This document shows positions 1-9,920 of a stretch of DNA of 64,000 bases, in pieces. The DNA is taken from positions 1,054,001 to 1,118,000 of the forward strand of contig OY723311.1 in NCBI GenBank assembly GCA_963210315.1. Reading direction: 5' to 3'. The notes beneath the pieces were generated by a model, which was given only the letters and a program-made list of their open reading frames with translations, was not told the origin of the DNA and searched no databases. Each line of letters opens with the position of its first letter. Within the stretch, counting starts at the first letter, position 1. A program made the position numbers and the translations under genes. This stretch comes from Rhynchopus euleeides (lineage: Eukaryota; Euglenozoa; Diplonemea; Diplonemida; Diplonemidae).

Positions 1-26
1 NNNNNNNNNNNNNNNNNNNNNNNNNN
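1..26. other. assembly gap (N run)
   Basis: Twenty-six unknown bases open the window, so anything to the left, including a possible left partner of the repeat terminus at about 5.65 kb, cannot be seen. Confidence 0.99.
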
Positions 27-341
27 AGGTGCTGTAGGGGCGTGTTGTGAGACCAAGGCACAGGGATTTCAATGACATGTACCATCCGACAAGAACGGGC
101 CGTCTTTAAACAGGTAGAGGTCTGTAGTTACCTTTCCCCTTTGGATAAGGAAAAACAGGAAGAATTGACTGGAAGAATGAAGGCGATGACCCACTCAAAG
201 GGAATCACGCAGGGAGTTCAAAAGTCAGTTTCTGTCCGGTAGGAAATGGTATACTTCCAAACAGACTCGAGTTTCGGTTCAGGTGTGCAATGTGAAAAAA
301 GGGGGGGGGGGGTGTAAAAGTAGGTCCCAAAGGGTCCCAGA

Positions 342-576
342 GGTGTTCTCGCGATCGACGAATACCCTTCGGCTCTTCTATTGTTTCCCTTTCAGATTTG
401 CACTAAAACACAGTTTTTGAGAGATGTGCAACAACGCAGGAAACTGTGCCAGTGCAGATCCTTGCAGAACTTCCCACACACTTCATGACAGGCGTGTGGG
501 GTGTTCTCGCGATCGACGAATACCCTTCGGCTCTTCTATTGTTTCCCTTTCAGATTTGCACTAAAACACAGTTTTT
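342..576. repeat. 77-bp direct repeat pair with 81-bp spacer
   Basis: Positions 342-418 and 500-576 are the same 77-bp sequence, beginning GGTGTTCTCGCGATCGACG and ending in CACAGTTTTT, separated by 81 bp of unrelated sequence. The copies look identical by eye. No reading frame of interest crosses them. The surrounding 27-655 holds no recognisable gene. Confidence 0.85.
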
Positions 577-1257
577 CGGAGTAATTTTGATTAATTTTGC
601 TGTTCCGGCGAATAATCGAAAATTGATTTTTAATTTTTGGAAATTAAAATTGGTATGACAAAGGTCTTAATAAGAAAAGGATCTTTTCACTTCTTTCTTA
701 AGACGTCTTAATGCAGGTGCTGCATTAAATTTCTTAAATTAATGACCCCCATTATTTTTAAGAAATGCAGGATTTCTTAAGATTTCTTACAGGGGGGGGT
801 CAAATAAACGTACTTAGTACTACTATTCGGCGAACGCGCGGGCCTAAATCGACCTCGCCAGAAAATTAATAAATAGTTTGCGAGCGAATAGACGTACTTA
901 GTACGTCTATTCAACTTTTCCTAAAAACGCTGTTTGCAGGGGCTCTGCGGGGCTGTTTGGTCCACCAGGGGCGCGCTGGTCACTGCTGTCGTCCGTCTCT
1001 CACTTCTTCTGCCTTCCGGTCGAGTATCCGCTCTGTTCTCGTCCTACCACTCGCCCCTCATTTGGTTTCGTACCGTTTTGATTTGTATTGCCCCCCCCCC
1101 CCCCCTCTGGTGCCCCCCCTGGTTGACATTCTTGTTGAGTTAGTGAAAGCATACACAGTTCATCAGAGCTGTCAGCTTCACTGTCGGTGGTTGGTTGGTG
1201 CGTTGATGCTTAAAAAAAAGATGTGAAAAAGACAAGCCACAACCAGCACGCCCCAAC

Positions 1258-4200
1258 TTACTTCTTCTTCAAGTTCTTGGGCTTGTTGGGGCAAGTCTGC
1301 ATGTTGTGCCCAGGCTTCCTACACCCTTTGCAGAGCCTGCGGTGTTTGTTGGGAGTCTGGGTGGTCGGGGACGCTGCGCGCTTCTTTTGGGAGGACTGGG
1401 AGGACTGGGAAGGCTGTGTCTGTGTGAGAGAGTTCACACGAACCGGCTTCGCCCATGCCAAGATGCTTGACTGTTGGGTTGGCTGAGACACAACTTTCTT
1501 TTGGGTGGACTGCTTCTCTGTGCTCTCTTTTGCCTTCCCGTCCAACCCAGGTTCAAGGTCCGCACCACCAGCCTCAGGGGATGTTTCTGTGCTTGGTGCG
1601 AAGGTGAGGTCCGGACAAAGGGAGCTCTTCACGAACCCGTCCTCCTCACCCGACACCTTCAGCACGTACCCCATATCCCGCAAGCGCTCGGCTACCACCT
1701 CCCCCCTCACACTTTCCACCGACTTTCCCCAAACAGCTCCAACAGAGGTGCACATGGCCTCGCGGTACCACCTCTCTGTGAAGCGACAATCCTGGCGAAA
1801 ACCTTCGGCTGTTGATTTCTTCATCTCGAGACGGGCTTTGTCCTTGAGCCCTTCCAGGTGAGTGTGGAAGGCAGCCTTGAATGGTGCAAATGCATGCACA
1901 TCAAGGTACTGCACTGTTCCTGTCAACCCACCTGGAATGACCGCTGACTTCGCCCCCGTCTTCCTGTGCAAGTACGCAACATTTTTTGGTGCAATGTGTG
2001 TTGTCGCCGAGTCATAAATGACAAGCACGTTTTTGTTTTTGCAAATGGGGGCCAAGACGCTGTCAATCCACCACCGCCACTCGGCTTCTTTGACCCAGCC
2101 GGTTTTCTGGAAAGTACAGTTAACCCCCGAGTCTTTGTGAATCTGATGCTCCTCCTTCTTTATCCTCTCGCCCGCACCTTTAAAAACGATCGACTGCTTT
2201 GTCGCAAGAATGGTCCTGTCTTTCACACTGAACGTGACAGCACCAATCAACGTGGCAAATCTATTTTTGCCAGCATCGGTATCGACCATGATGTTGGTGT
2301 CAGTGGTGTAGCACAACAGTTTGTCCCTGCGGGTAGAGCTCTTGTACAAGGCAGACTCATCCACATTCACAACCAGGTCAAAAGTACCAAAGGGGTTGTG
2401 CAGCAGCTCGGACCCGATGGAGAGGCGTCTGATGGTGGACCAGAAGCTGTGCAACTGGACCCGGGCTTTTTCAAGAGAAAGCTTGGCAATGCGCGAAGTA
2501 CGAAATTGAAACTTGTTTCTCCTGGCCCAACCGTCAATCCACTCCACCGAAGCCTGGAAGCCTTTCGGGAAGGGAACAAAGGACATGGCAAGCTCCTTGA
2601 TTTTGCGGCGCGTCGTTGGCAAGTCGTTCTTCCGCCGTTCTCCCACTTCTTTAAGCACGTGGGCCTCCACCTCAGGAAAGAAACACGACCTCCCCCCCCC
2701 CGCCTTTCTTTTGGCATGTGTTTTTCCATCATTTGCTGGGAGGCTCTTCATCGCCTTATCCTTGGGAAAGTCTCTCTTCCAACGAGTTGCCGTTGTCGAA
2801 CACTGGTCCCGGTTCACTTGGATAGGAGGGTTACCAGGAGGAGTAGGAGGAGCAAAAAGGTAAGCACGCATGGTCTCCATCACCGGGAGCCCAGCCCACA
2901 ACAAGGAGGCTACAGCCTGCTTGTAGTGGGACGTGTAGCAGGCCCGGCGGGTTGTATCCCCAACCTTTGAAGGGGCCCTGCAGTGCTTAATTTCCCCCCC
3001 CAAAAACTCCTTTAGGTTTTCAACCGAGAGCACAATATCCGGGGAAGGGGTCTCCCCCTTCGTTGCACTCTCGGTATCCCCACCCGTGTTCCCTTCCCCA
3101 CCCGTGTTCCCTTCCTCCCTTCCCTCCCCACTGTCCCCACTCCCGTCATCAGAGCCGTTCTTTTCGAGTTCTTCGAGAACAGAGACTTTTTCGATGTCGT
3201 CGTCGTCGTCGTCGTCGCAGGTGCTCTCAGAGCTGCCATTCGATCCAGCGCCGCCCTCTGAGTCAGCGTCATCGTTCTCTGAGGTAGTGTCGTCGTTCGG
3301 TCCAGCGTCGTCGTTGCTCGCAGAAACCACAATCGCGCACGCGGTCTCCGCAGCCAACAGCTCCCGAAGATCACGGAGCACAGATTTGAGATCGTCTTTG
3401 GAGGGTGCCTGGCGTTCTTGGACCTCCCGCTCGATATCAGCAGCTGAAGACAGCTGATGAATCCGTGTGGGGAAAAAGTGTGTTGCATGCCGGACGGCCT
3501 GAATCCCACACGACCACGCGTCCTTCTGCATCCCACTCAACACCACACGGACAGTGCTGAACTTCTGCTCGAGGCTCTTGGCGAGTGGAGAACCGTGAAT
3601 GATCGCGTGGTCGTCAATCACGATACACTCATCCTCCCGGAAAGCACAAAAGACCCAGTGGAGGCCTGTGTTGTTGTGTGTGTTCACCACACAACCCTGC
3701 CACTCCGATTTTGTCTCCCAGAACGCCACACCCTGGGGACTAGCTGGATAGCGCTTCATCCCTTTTGTGATGCTCTCGAACTGGCAGTACTCAAAAAAAC
3801 GAGTACCGTCCGGGTTTTTCACCGGATCATACCGGGGGTTGGCGACACGGGACACTGCTTCTACACCAGCGGGCTGCAGGTAGTGAACCAGCAGGTTCCC
3901 CACGTCGCTCGTCGTCAGCCAGTACCCCACCTTGACATTCTTTGAGGAATGCCCTTTTAAAAACTCGGCCCTTTTGGGGCCGCCTCCGTGCGCTTCCGTC
4001 GGCTGTGCCTCACACCCACCCCGAAGGACTGGAATGGGTTTGGCTTGTGTCTTCGGCGCGGAGCAGTCGGTTGAAGGTTTGGCTTGTGTCTTCAGCGTGG
4101 AGCAGTCGATTGAAGGTTCGGCTTGTGTCTTCGGCGCGGAGCAGTCGGTTGAAGGTTTAGCTTGTGTCTTCGGCGCGGAGCAGTCGGTTGAAGGTTCGGC

Positions 4201-4455
4201 TTGTGTCTTCGGCGCGGAGCAGTCGGTTGAAGGTTCGGCTTGTGTCTTCGGCGCGGACCGGTTGGTTGAAGGTTTGGCTTGTGTCTTCGGCCATGAAAAA
4301 ATCGGGCCATTGCAGCGTGCCCTGGCCCGGGCCAGTTGGTTGAAGGAAGGCCGGGGAGCGCATGGCGGTGGCCCATCCTCGAATATCTTGAACAGGAGGC
4401 ATTCCATCAGCAGGAGGCACATGAAAGCATCGGACGTCATCATTATGTCGGACAC
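1258..4455 (-). CDS. Ulp1-type protease / pogo transposase fusion with CCHC zinc knuckle
   Basis: This 1065-residue protein is the gene of the surrounding pogo element. Residues about 60-140 are a 13-residue tandem repeat. Residues about 175-330 resemble a Ulp1/C48 cysteine protease: a WLTTSDV start, His266 in GLHW, Asp281/282 after VI, Gln310 and Cys316 in WSCG give the His-Asp-Gln-Cys set. An acidic run (DDDDDDD, 414-420) follows. Residues about 590-680 look like a CENP-B/pogo helix-turn-helix DNA-binding region, and the catalytic DDD is Asp699 (NVDES), Asp815 (IYDSATTH) and Asp852 (YLDVHAF, as in pogo). A CX2CX4HX4C knuckle sits at 1042-1055, followed by a basic tail. Ulp1 family members remove SUMO-like modifiers; a role here in counteracting host modification is inference. 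The first methionine was taken as start; introns cannot be excluded. Confidence 0.85.
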   Translation of the reverse strand: MSDIMMTSDAFMCLLLMECLLFKIFEDGPPPCAPRPSFNQLARARARCNGPIFSWPKTQAKPSTNRSAPKTQAEPSTDCSAPKTQAEPSTDCSAPKTQAKPSTDCSAPKTQAEPSIDCSTLKTQAKPSTDCSAPKTQAKPIPVLRGGCEAQPTEAHGGGPKRAEFLKGHSSKNVKVGYWLTTSDVGNLLVHYLQPAGVEAVSRVANPRYDPVKNPDGTRFFEYCQFESITKGMKRYPASPQGVAFWETKSEWQGCVVNTHNNTGLHWVFCAFREDECIVIDDHAIIHGSPLAKSLEQKFSTVRVVLSGMQKDAWSCGIQAVRHATHFFPTRIHQLSSAADIEREVQERQAPSKDDLKSVLRDLRELLAAETACAIVVSASNDDAGPNDDTTSENDDADSEGGAGSNGSSESTCDDDDDDDIEKVSVLEELEKNGSDDGSGDSGEGREEGNTGGEGNTGGDTESATKGETPSPDIVLSVENLKEFLGGEIKHCRAPSKVGDTTRRACYTSHYKQAVASLLWAGLPVMETMRAYLFAPPTPPGNPPIQVNRDQCSTTATRWKRDFPKDKAMKSLPANDGKTHAKRKAGGGRSCFFPEVEAHVLKEVGERRKNDLPTTRRKIKELAMSFVPFPKGFQASVEWIDGWARRNKFQFRTSRIAKLSLEKARVQLHSFWSTIRRLSIGSELLHNPFGTFDLVVNVDESALYKSSTRRDKLLCYTTDTNIMVDTDAGKNRFATLIGAVTFSVKDRTILATKQSIVFKGAGERIKKEEHQIHKDSGVNCTFQKTGWVKEAEWRWWIDSVLAPICKNKNVLVIYDSATTHIAPKNVAYLHRKTGAKSAVIPGGLTGTVQYLDVHAFAPFKAAFHTHLEGLKDKARLEMKKSTAEGFRQDCRFTERWYREAMCTSVGAVWGKSVESVRGEVVAERLRDMGYVLKVSGEEDGFVKSSLCPDLTFAPSTETSPEAGGADLEPGLDGKAKESTEKQSTQKKVVSQPTQQSSILAWAKPVRVNSLTQTQPSQSSQSSQKKRAASPTTQTPNKHRRLCKGCRKPGHNMQTCPNKPKNLKKK
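4037..4290 (-). repeat. 39-bp coding minisatellite
   Basis: About six and a half 39-bp units, each containing CTTGTGTCTTCGGCGCGG on the + strand, run head to tail. Since 39 is divisible by three they keep the transposase frame and encode a 13-residue repeat (APKTQA plus a PSTDCS-like half) near the protein's N terminus. Units differ at a few bases. The deleted copy 2 element lacks this region. Confidence 0.9.
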
Positions 4456-5522
4456 CAGCCGAAGCTATTGGCTCTGTTGGTGGATGGTGAAATCTGGGCA
4501 GTTGGATTGCGGGTTTGCGGGCGTGTGTTGATCAGTGCTGCACAACAGGAGAGAATGTCAAACAACGTCAGGGAAGGGGGCTGCGGGGGGTGGGGGGTGG
4601 GCTCAGCTGGTCCTCGAAGGCTACATCTATGGTGAGGTGTGTCTGGGGCCATCCGTCCACATCTTCTCGTTGGTGGTAGGGACTGCGGACGCCGTAGATG
4701 AGGAGTCGTTTAATGCGCGCCGCTCTTCAGCAGTGATTTTGACGCCTCTGGACCCCAGGAGTTTGCGGGTTTCCGGGTTTGCGGTCTTCAGCAGTGGTTC
4801 TGATGCCTCTGGACCGCAGGAGTTTGCGGGTTCGCTGGTTTCCCGTCCGTATGTGTCTGAGGGGGGATGCCCCGATTCCCTTCGTCACGACATATCTTTG
4901 AGCGTAGGTCACTTCCCCCCTCTACGGACCCCGTGCACCCTGGTTCCCCTAAGTGGCACCAATAGACCCCGTTGTCCCCATTCCTTGCCCCAAAGTTTGC
5001 AGATTTGTGTGTCTCCAAAAAGAAAATCTCAAAAAAAACGGAAAATTTTCCCAAAAAAAAAGGGTGAAAAGTAAGTACTACTATTCAACGGCCCAACGTG
5101 CCCCAGAGCCCCAAAAAAATAAGTACTACTATTCGGCTAAGTACTACTATTCAACTAAGTACGTTTATTTGACCCCCCCCTGTAAGAAATCTCGAAATTT
5201 CTTAAGACGTCTTAATGTAATGCCGAAAGGGCTATTTCTTAAAGATTTCTTACTGATTTCTTAAGACGTGTTTCTTAATGCCTAGCATTTTAATGTCCAT
5301 CATTCTGAAAAAGATCTTAAAAGATCTTTTCCAGAATGATGGACATTTTTAATGCTGGGAGATATGGAAATAATGTCCATCATTTCATTAAGAAATCTTA
5401 AGAAATCCTGCATTTCTTAAAAATAATGGGGGTCATTAATTTAAGAAATTTAATGCAGCACCTGCATTAAGACGTCTTAAGAAAGAAGTGAAAAGATCCT
5501 TTTCTTATTAAGACCTTTGTCA

Positions 5523-6865
5523 TACCATGAAAAGTGAATAATCGTGCACCCCACGATTATTCAGCGGAAAAAACTTTATAAATGCCCGTTTCAAAAAGGC
5601 ACTATTATTTGACTATGCACGATTATTCGACTATGCACGATTAATTGCCCCCCCCCAGTAACCCTATAAGACCGAAGGCGATTTTGAGCCATTTTGGCCC
5701 ATTTTTCTCCTTGGACACCAAGTTGCTTCAATTTTCGTTTTTCTGCCCGACCCTGGCCGTAAATGAACGCGTTTGACTGAAAGATTCCACGATGGCCATT
5801 TTTTGTCCCCGAAAAAAATGACTCTTTTTTTGCACGGTCAACAAACAGTGAATTTGAGGGTGAAAAAATGGCAGATTTTCGAAAGCAAAAATTTTCGCGA
5901 GCCGGGGCTCCCCCAAAAAGTCAGCCGAGGATGACGTTATTGGAAAGAACGAGTCAAATTGCATCGACGGAAAAAAAAAGTTCGATCAAAAAGACTGAGT
6001 ATGAAGCCTCTGAATGGGCACTCCGGTTTTTTACCTATGTTCAGTGCCTATTTTCCCTTTGATACCGTGGGAAAACACCCGAAATTAGGCTTTTCGTCAA
6101 TCACACGCAGGAAGTCTCTCAGACGGCTGCAAGAGCAACTGTTGCGCTTCGCAGCAGTACTGAACCAGCGAGAGGTGTTCGTGTAAAGCTGTGACCCTCC
6201 AGCACTGTGGAGCTCGCTCTACTACCACGTGATGTCGCCGCTGATAGGCAGTGTCCGTCGACTCTCCCGCGACCAGATGTCGCATAGAGGACGCACCCTT
6301 CGGCCCGTAGTGTGACAGACCTATGTGCTGCAACTGCGCACAGAAGAGCGGAAGTCCCTCGAATCCGTTATCCCCGGGTAGATCCAGTTGAGCTTGGCTC
6401 GATCTGGGCAGAACTGGGCACGGCCCAAAGCCGGTCGAAGATATCACCCATACATTTGACAGGCGAGGAATTGACGCTCCATCACTCCATTGCCTTCAGT
6501 TGACACGTGCACTACATCGGAGTGTATCTGGGCGGGTCTTGTTTCCTTAGAAAGGTTCTCGAGTCCCCTTTACCGGATGGCCAGGGTCGGGCACAAAGAC
6601 CCCCGGCAAACCTTGTTGGGGTGTGCACAGAAAGCCAAGGGCCCAGAATGCTGTTTTCACCTGAAAATCCGACCTGGGCCCAGATTCTCCGAGGTGACGG
6701 CGGGCAACCGACAGACAGATATCTCGTCGATTTTTGTTGTCTTGAAAAGAACTGTCCAAACCATTTTCGTGGTGCCCAGGGTTTGCCAAAAAGACAAAAA
6801 TGGGTCCCAACAAAATGTGAACCCAAAGTGCACAAGCAATATATTGCGCCTTCGGTCTTAAAGGG
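5523..6865. other. no gene recognised; orphan transposon terminus at about 5658
   Basis: This stretch has only short, low-quality frames. At 5641-5658 it carries the sequence GCCCCCCCCAG followed by TA, which matches the right terminus of the nested MITE ending at 46338, and just inside it are repeated GACTATGCACGATTA units resembling that family's subterminal repeats. No matching left terminus was found between 27 and 655, so it is either an orphan end or the partner lies left of the gap. Confidence 0.5.
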
Positions 6866-7826
6866 TTAAACCCTAAAACCGGGTTTAAACTCGGTTTAAA
6901 CCGAGTAAAAACCCAGTAGGAAGCTGCAGGGGGTGAACACGTTACGTGCACCGAGCTGGTTTGCGGGAGGGGAGGGGGGCCAGGGAGGGACGCGGCTGTC
7001 CGATTTGTTCAACTTTCACAGGTCTTCGTTCATGACCGCGTCATACTTCTCATCGAGAAGCTTACCCCCGAGTTGGTGCCTGCTCGGCAGCTGCTTGACA
7101 TCCATGCTGGGGCGTGTCACCCCGACGGCCTTGAGGAAATGTTCATCCTCAATGATGGAGAGGGGGGGCCGGCAGCCAGTACAAAATCTGCCCAGGCATC
7201 CACGATCCTCGTCATCTCCGTCTCGCTGGGTCAGGGGGTCGCAACAATCCTGCATTGCCTGGCTGGTTTGGCAGCTGGTTTTGACGTCTTCTGAGAGGGG
7301 TCTCCTCCGGGCGTCGCTGGCGTTACGCTGGTGCTCCTGGCAAATGACCCCACCACGGTTCGGAAAAACGCCGGAAATGCAAATTCCGCGAAACTGAAAA
7401 CCACCATTTTGGGGGTACCAGGGGGGCCTCCCCCCCGGTACCGGGTACGGTATCACTGCCGCCAGCCATTTTTTACTTGTCTTCGGAGTCTGCGCTGGGA
7501 TGGTAGAGGTGGTACCTAGGGTACCCCGAGAAAATGTCACCCCCTGGGTGACCATAGAGAATGTCACCCTCGGCCTCCGCTTGGGGGGTGACATTCTTCA
7601 ACGGTTGCCCTGTGTCGCGGATGGGAAGAATGTCACCCCCCCTCGGCCCTGGGCCCTCGAGGGGGTGACATTCTCTCGGGATACCCTCGGTAGAGTAAAA
7701 ACCCCCCGCTCCCGCCCCCCACCAAAAAACCGAGTTTAAACCCGAGAAATCTCAGGAATAAAAACCATAAAAACCCAATAAAACCCCGGTTTAAACCCGA
7801 GTTAAAACCCGAGTTTAAACCCACCC
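6866..7826. repeat. TTTAAAC-rich repeat carrying a hAT fragment
   Basis: The two edges share GGGTTTAAACTCGG in inverted orientation (about 6880 and 7818 region), with extra ACCGAGTTTAAACCCGAG-type palindromes at the right edge. Between them, 7530-7680 contains four copies of GAATGTCACCC arranged as two hairpins. A hAT-type transposase remnant is inside (7016-7594). Exact boundaries and a target duplication could not be fixed. Confidence 0.45.
7016..7594 (-). pseudogene. hAT transposase fragment
   Basis: The minus-strand frame of 192 codons has a C-terminal half that reads LGRFCTGCRPPLSIIEDEHF, then LPSRHQLGGKLLDEKY. This is the characteristic hAT-family stretch in which a residue pattern of P-S/F-x-x-V/I-E-D/x-x-x-F precedes L-P-S-R. 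No catalytic core, dimerisation domain or BED finger follows, and the frame stops at 7016, so this is a small remnant. The N-terminal third of the frame is GTCACC-repeat translation and probably not real protein. Confidence 0.6.
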
Positions 7827-7852
7827 TAACAACACTGCCCCCCCCTCCCTGC

Positions 7853-7854
7853 AG
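7853..7854 (+). promoter_or_regulatory. candidate 3' splice acceptor upstream of phosphofructokinase
   Basis: A pyrimidine-rich tract (CCCCCCCCTCCCTGCAG) ends at an AG 111 bases before the phosphofructokinase ATG, with no 5' exon recognisable upstream. In a euglenozoan this would be where the spliced leader joins; a 5' UTR intron is the alternative. Confidence 0.4.
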
Positions 7855-7965
7855 GAAACAAAGGGTGCCCGCTCCTTTCCGTTCCTCTGCTGCTCCTCCC
7901 CCTGACACATATTTTTCTCCCAATCGATACACGCCACACAAGGCACACCCCTTAAGCGAGGCACA

Positions 7966-9920
7966 ATGGGGGGGCAGCAGGAGCAGGGCCGGCTGGAGCG
8001 TCTCCAGGAGACGATGGCCCCTATGAGGAGCGACTGGGCTGAGGTGCAGGACTGCCACGCCGCGGACACGCTGGAGAAGTTCACCCTCGAAGAGAACGTC
8101 ATGTGCAACTGGGTGGATGACTGCACCGCTGACAAATACGAAAACCCGATGATCCAGAGGTTCCCTGGCATGCGCTTCCACCACCCTGAGGAGAGCATTC
8201 GGACAGTGATTGTTGAGGCCGACTCGAAGGCAGAGCGGAAGTCGCAGACCGTTCTCCGTGCCGGCCCTGCCAAGCGCATCTTCTGGGACCCGAAGGAGGT
8301 GAAGGCCGCCATCGTGACGTGCGGTGGGCTGTGCCCAGGGCTCAACTCCATCATCCGTGATGTGACCTTCGGGCTGTACGGCAACTACAACATCAAGGAG
8401 AAGGGCCGCATTCTTGGTATCCGCAACGGGTACAACGGGTTCGACATCGACAGGCACCCCCCTCTGGTGCTGACACCCGGTGTGGTGGAGGACATCCACC
8501 AGCAGGGTGGCAGCATTCTGGGTGCGGGCCGTGGTGGGTTCTACCCTGACTTCATCATCGACGTGCTGACGATCCTGAAGATCAACCACCTGTATATGGT
8601 GGGTGGGGACGGGACGCAGTGGGCTGCCGATGTGCTGTTCCAGGTGGTGAAGGAGAGGAAGCTGAAGATCAGCATCATCGGGATCCCGAAGACGATTGAC
8701 AACGACATCCTGTACTTCGACAGGTCCTTCGGGTTCCACAGCGCGGTGGGGGCGGGGGTCGCCGCCATCAAGAGCGCGTTCATCGAGGCGAAGAGCTGCT
8801 TCAACGGCGTCGGTATCGTGAAGCTGATGGGGCGCGACAGCGGGTTTGTTGCGCGCAACGCGACTGTGGCGTCGAACATCTGCGACGCGGTGCTGATCCC
8901 GGAGGTGGACTTCGAGTTCGACGGTCCTGACGGGCTCCTGGCGCACATCGAGTACCGCCTGAAGCGCAAGGGGCACGCTGTCGTTGTGGTGGCTGAGGGT
9001 GCTGGGCAGCGGCACTGCGCCACAAACCAGAAGGACGACACAGGGCACACAATGTACGGCAACGTCGGTGAGCTCGTCCGTGACCGCATCAATGCACACC
9101 TGAAGAAGACTGTCGGGGGCCGCTGCTTCTTCATTGACCCCTCGTACATGATCCGGTCCGTCGCAGCAACGCCGAACGACAACATGTATGCCACCCAGCA
9201 CAGCACCGCCTCCAAGATGTGCACTCTTGGGTTTGTTCTGTCCTTCCACATCTGACACACAACACCCCCCTGCAGCTACTGCCTCCGCATGGCGCACGAG
9301 GCAGTGCACACCGCGATGCGTGGGTACAGCGGTGTGTGTGTGGGCAGCGTCCACGACTACATGGTGATGGTCCCCATGCGCCTCATCGCCTTAGGCACCC
9401 GCAGGGTATGCCTGTTTGCAGACGTGCCCTCCTCCCCTGGCCTTTCCCGCCACCGCACCCCAATCTGCACACCCCACTGCACACAGGTCAACGTGTACTC
9501 CTCCATCTGGCAGCGCTGCCTGGAGTCCACCGGGATGCCACGCACACTCACTGGCCAGAACAAGCCCCGGGTATGCTGCCGCTGCTTGCGTTGTATCGAA
9601 TGTTTTTCTCTGGGAGTTACTAGTTGGTTTGTTTGTCACGTTATTGCTGTCACTTCACGGCCCGGGGGGGTACACCCCGTCATACACGTCAGGCTTATTG
9701 CTCAGTGTAGGGCACACAGAGCGAACTCTGATGCTCCCAACACACACACCCTCCTCCCACACGGTGTGCCATACCCCAGCAAAGGGGAGCGCTACGCAAA
9801 CTCTGTTTTCAAACCGCACCCCCTGCATCACACCCACAGGCTGGTAACGTGCTGAAGGTGCGTGGGAACCCCGACATGTTCCGCAAGAAGAAGGCGGAGA
9901 AGAAGAAGGCAAAGCTCTAA
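7966..9920 (+). CDS. phosphofructokinase, ATP-dependent type, 4 exons
   Basis: Phosphorylates fructose 6-phosphate to the 1,6-bisphosphate in glycolysis. Exons 7966-9185, 9276-9405, 9487-9570 and 9840-9920 join in frame to 504 residues; all three introns start GTATGC. Motifs: GGLCPGLN (120-127), GGDGT (213-217), PKTIDND (241-247) with catalytic Asp245 and Asp247, and LMGRDSG (287-293). The long N-terminal extension before the core and the PKTIDND sequence place it with the plant/trypanosomatid group rather than bacterial PfkA. Glycine at 216, where PPi-using enzymes carry Asp, predicts ATP as donor despite Lys242; this is inference from the family rule. The C terminus ends in AKL after a lysine-rich tail, a PTS1-like signal. 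The intron 1 join restores NDNIYCLRMAHEAVH, which matches the family and supports the model. Confidence 0.93.

Larger units (their letters stand above)
790..5182 (-). mobile_element. complete pogo-type DNA transposon, copy 1
   Basis: The element starts CAGGGGGGGGTCAAATAAAC at 790 and ends with the inverted complement at 5182, flanked by TA on each side (788-789 and 5183-5184), the TA target duplication typical of Tc1/mariner/pogo elements. Subterminal direct and inverted copies of AGTACTACTATTC and TACTTAGTACGTCTATTC lie just inside the ends and may be transposase binding sites. One long minus-strand gene (1258-4455) fills most of it. A deleted second copy occurs at 43468-47669 in opposite orientation. 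With matching ends, TA duplication and an open transposase frame, this copy could be autonomous or very recently so. Confidence 0.92.
656..5522. mobile_element. palindromic (foldback) element, split by a pogo insertion
   Basis: Bases 656-789 (starting TGACAAAGGTCTTAATAAG) are the inverted complement of about 5395-5522, and both outer ends are flanked by TA (654-655 and 5523-5524). Removing the pogo element at 790-5182 and one TA leaves an element of about 470 bp that is nearly all inverted repeat, rich in TTTCTTAAGA and AAGACGTCTTAA. It encodes nothing. This is a MITE-like palindromic element with a TA target, older than the pogo insertion inside it. Confidence 0.8.

Noticed and set aside
342-576. 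Direct repeats as a pair of LTRs
   Set aside because: Only 77 bp long and 81 bp apart, with no retroelement sequence between.
4037-4290. 39-bp regular repeats as a possible CRISPR array
   Set aside because: Units are adjacent without spacers, keep reading frame and are coding; the genome is eukaryotic.
9186-9275. Phosphofructokinase ending at the TGA at 9253
   Set aside because: Reading through gives a non-family tail; splicing at GTATGC restores the conserved IYCLRMAHEAVH segment and the rest of the C-terminal domain.
7633-9354. 573-codon minus-strand frame opposite the phosphofructokinase gene
   Set aside because: It is the antisense shadow of a GC-rich gene; composition is Val/His/Arg-rich and no domain appears.
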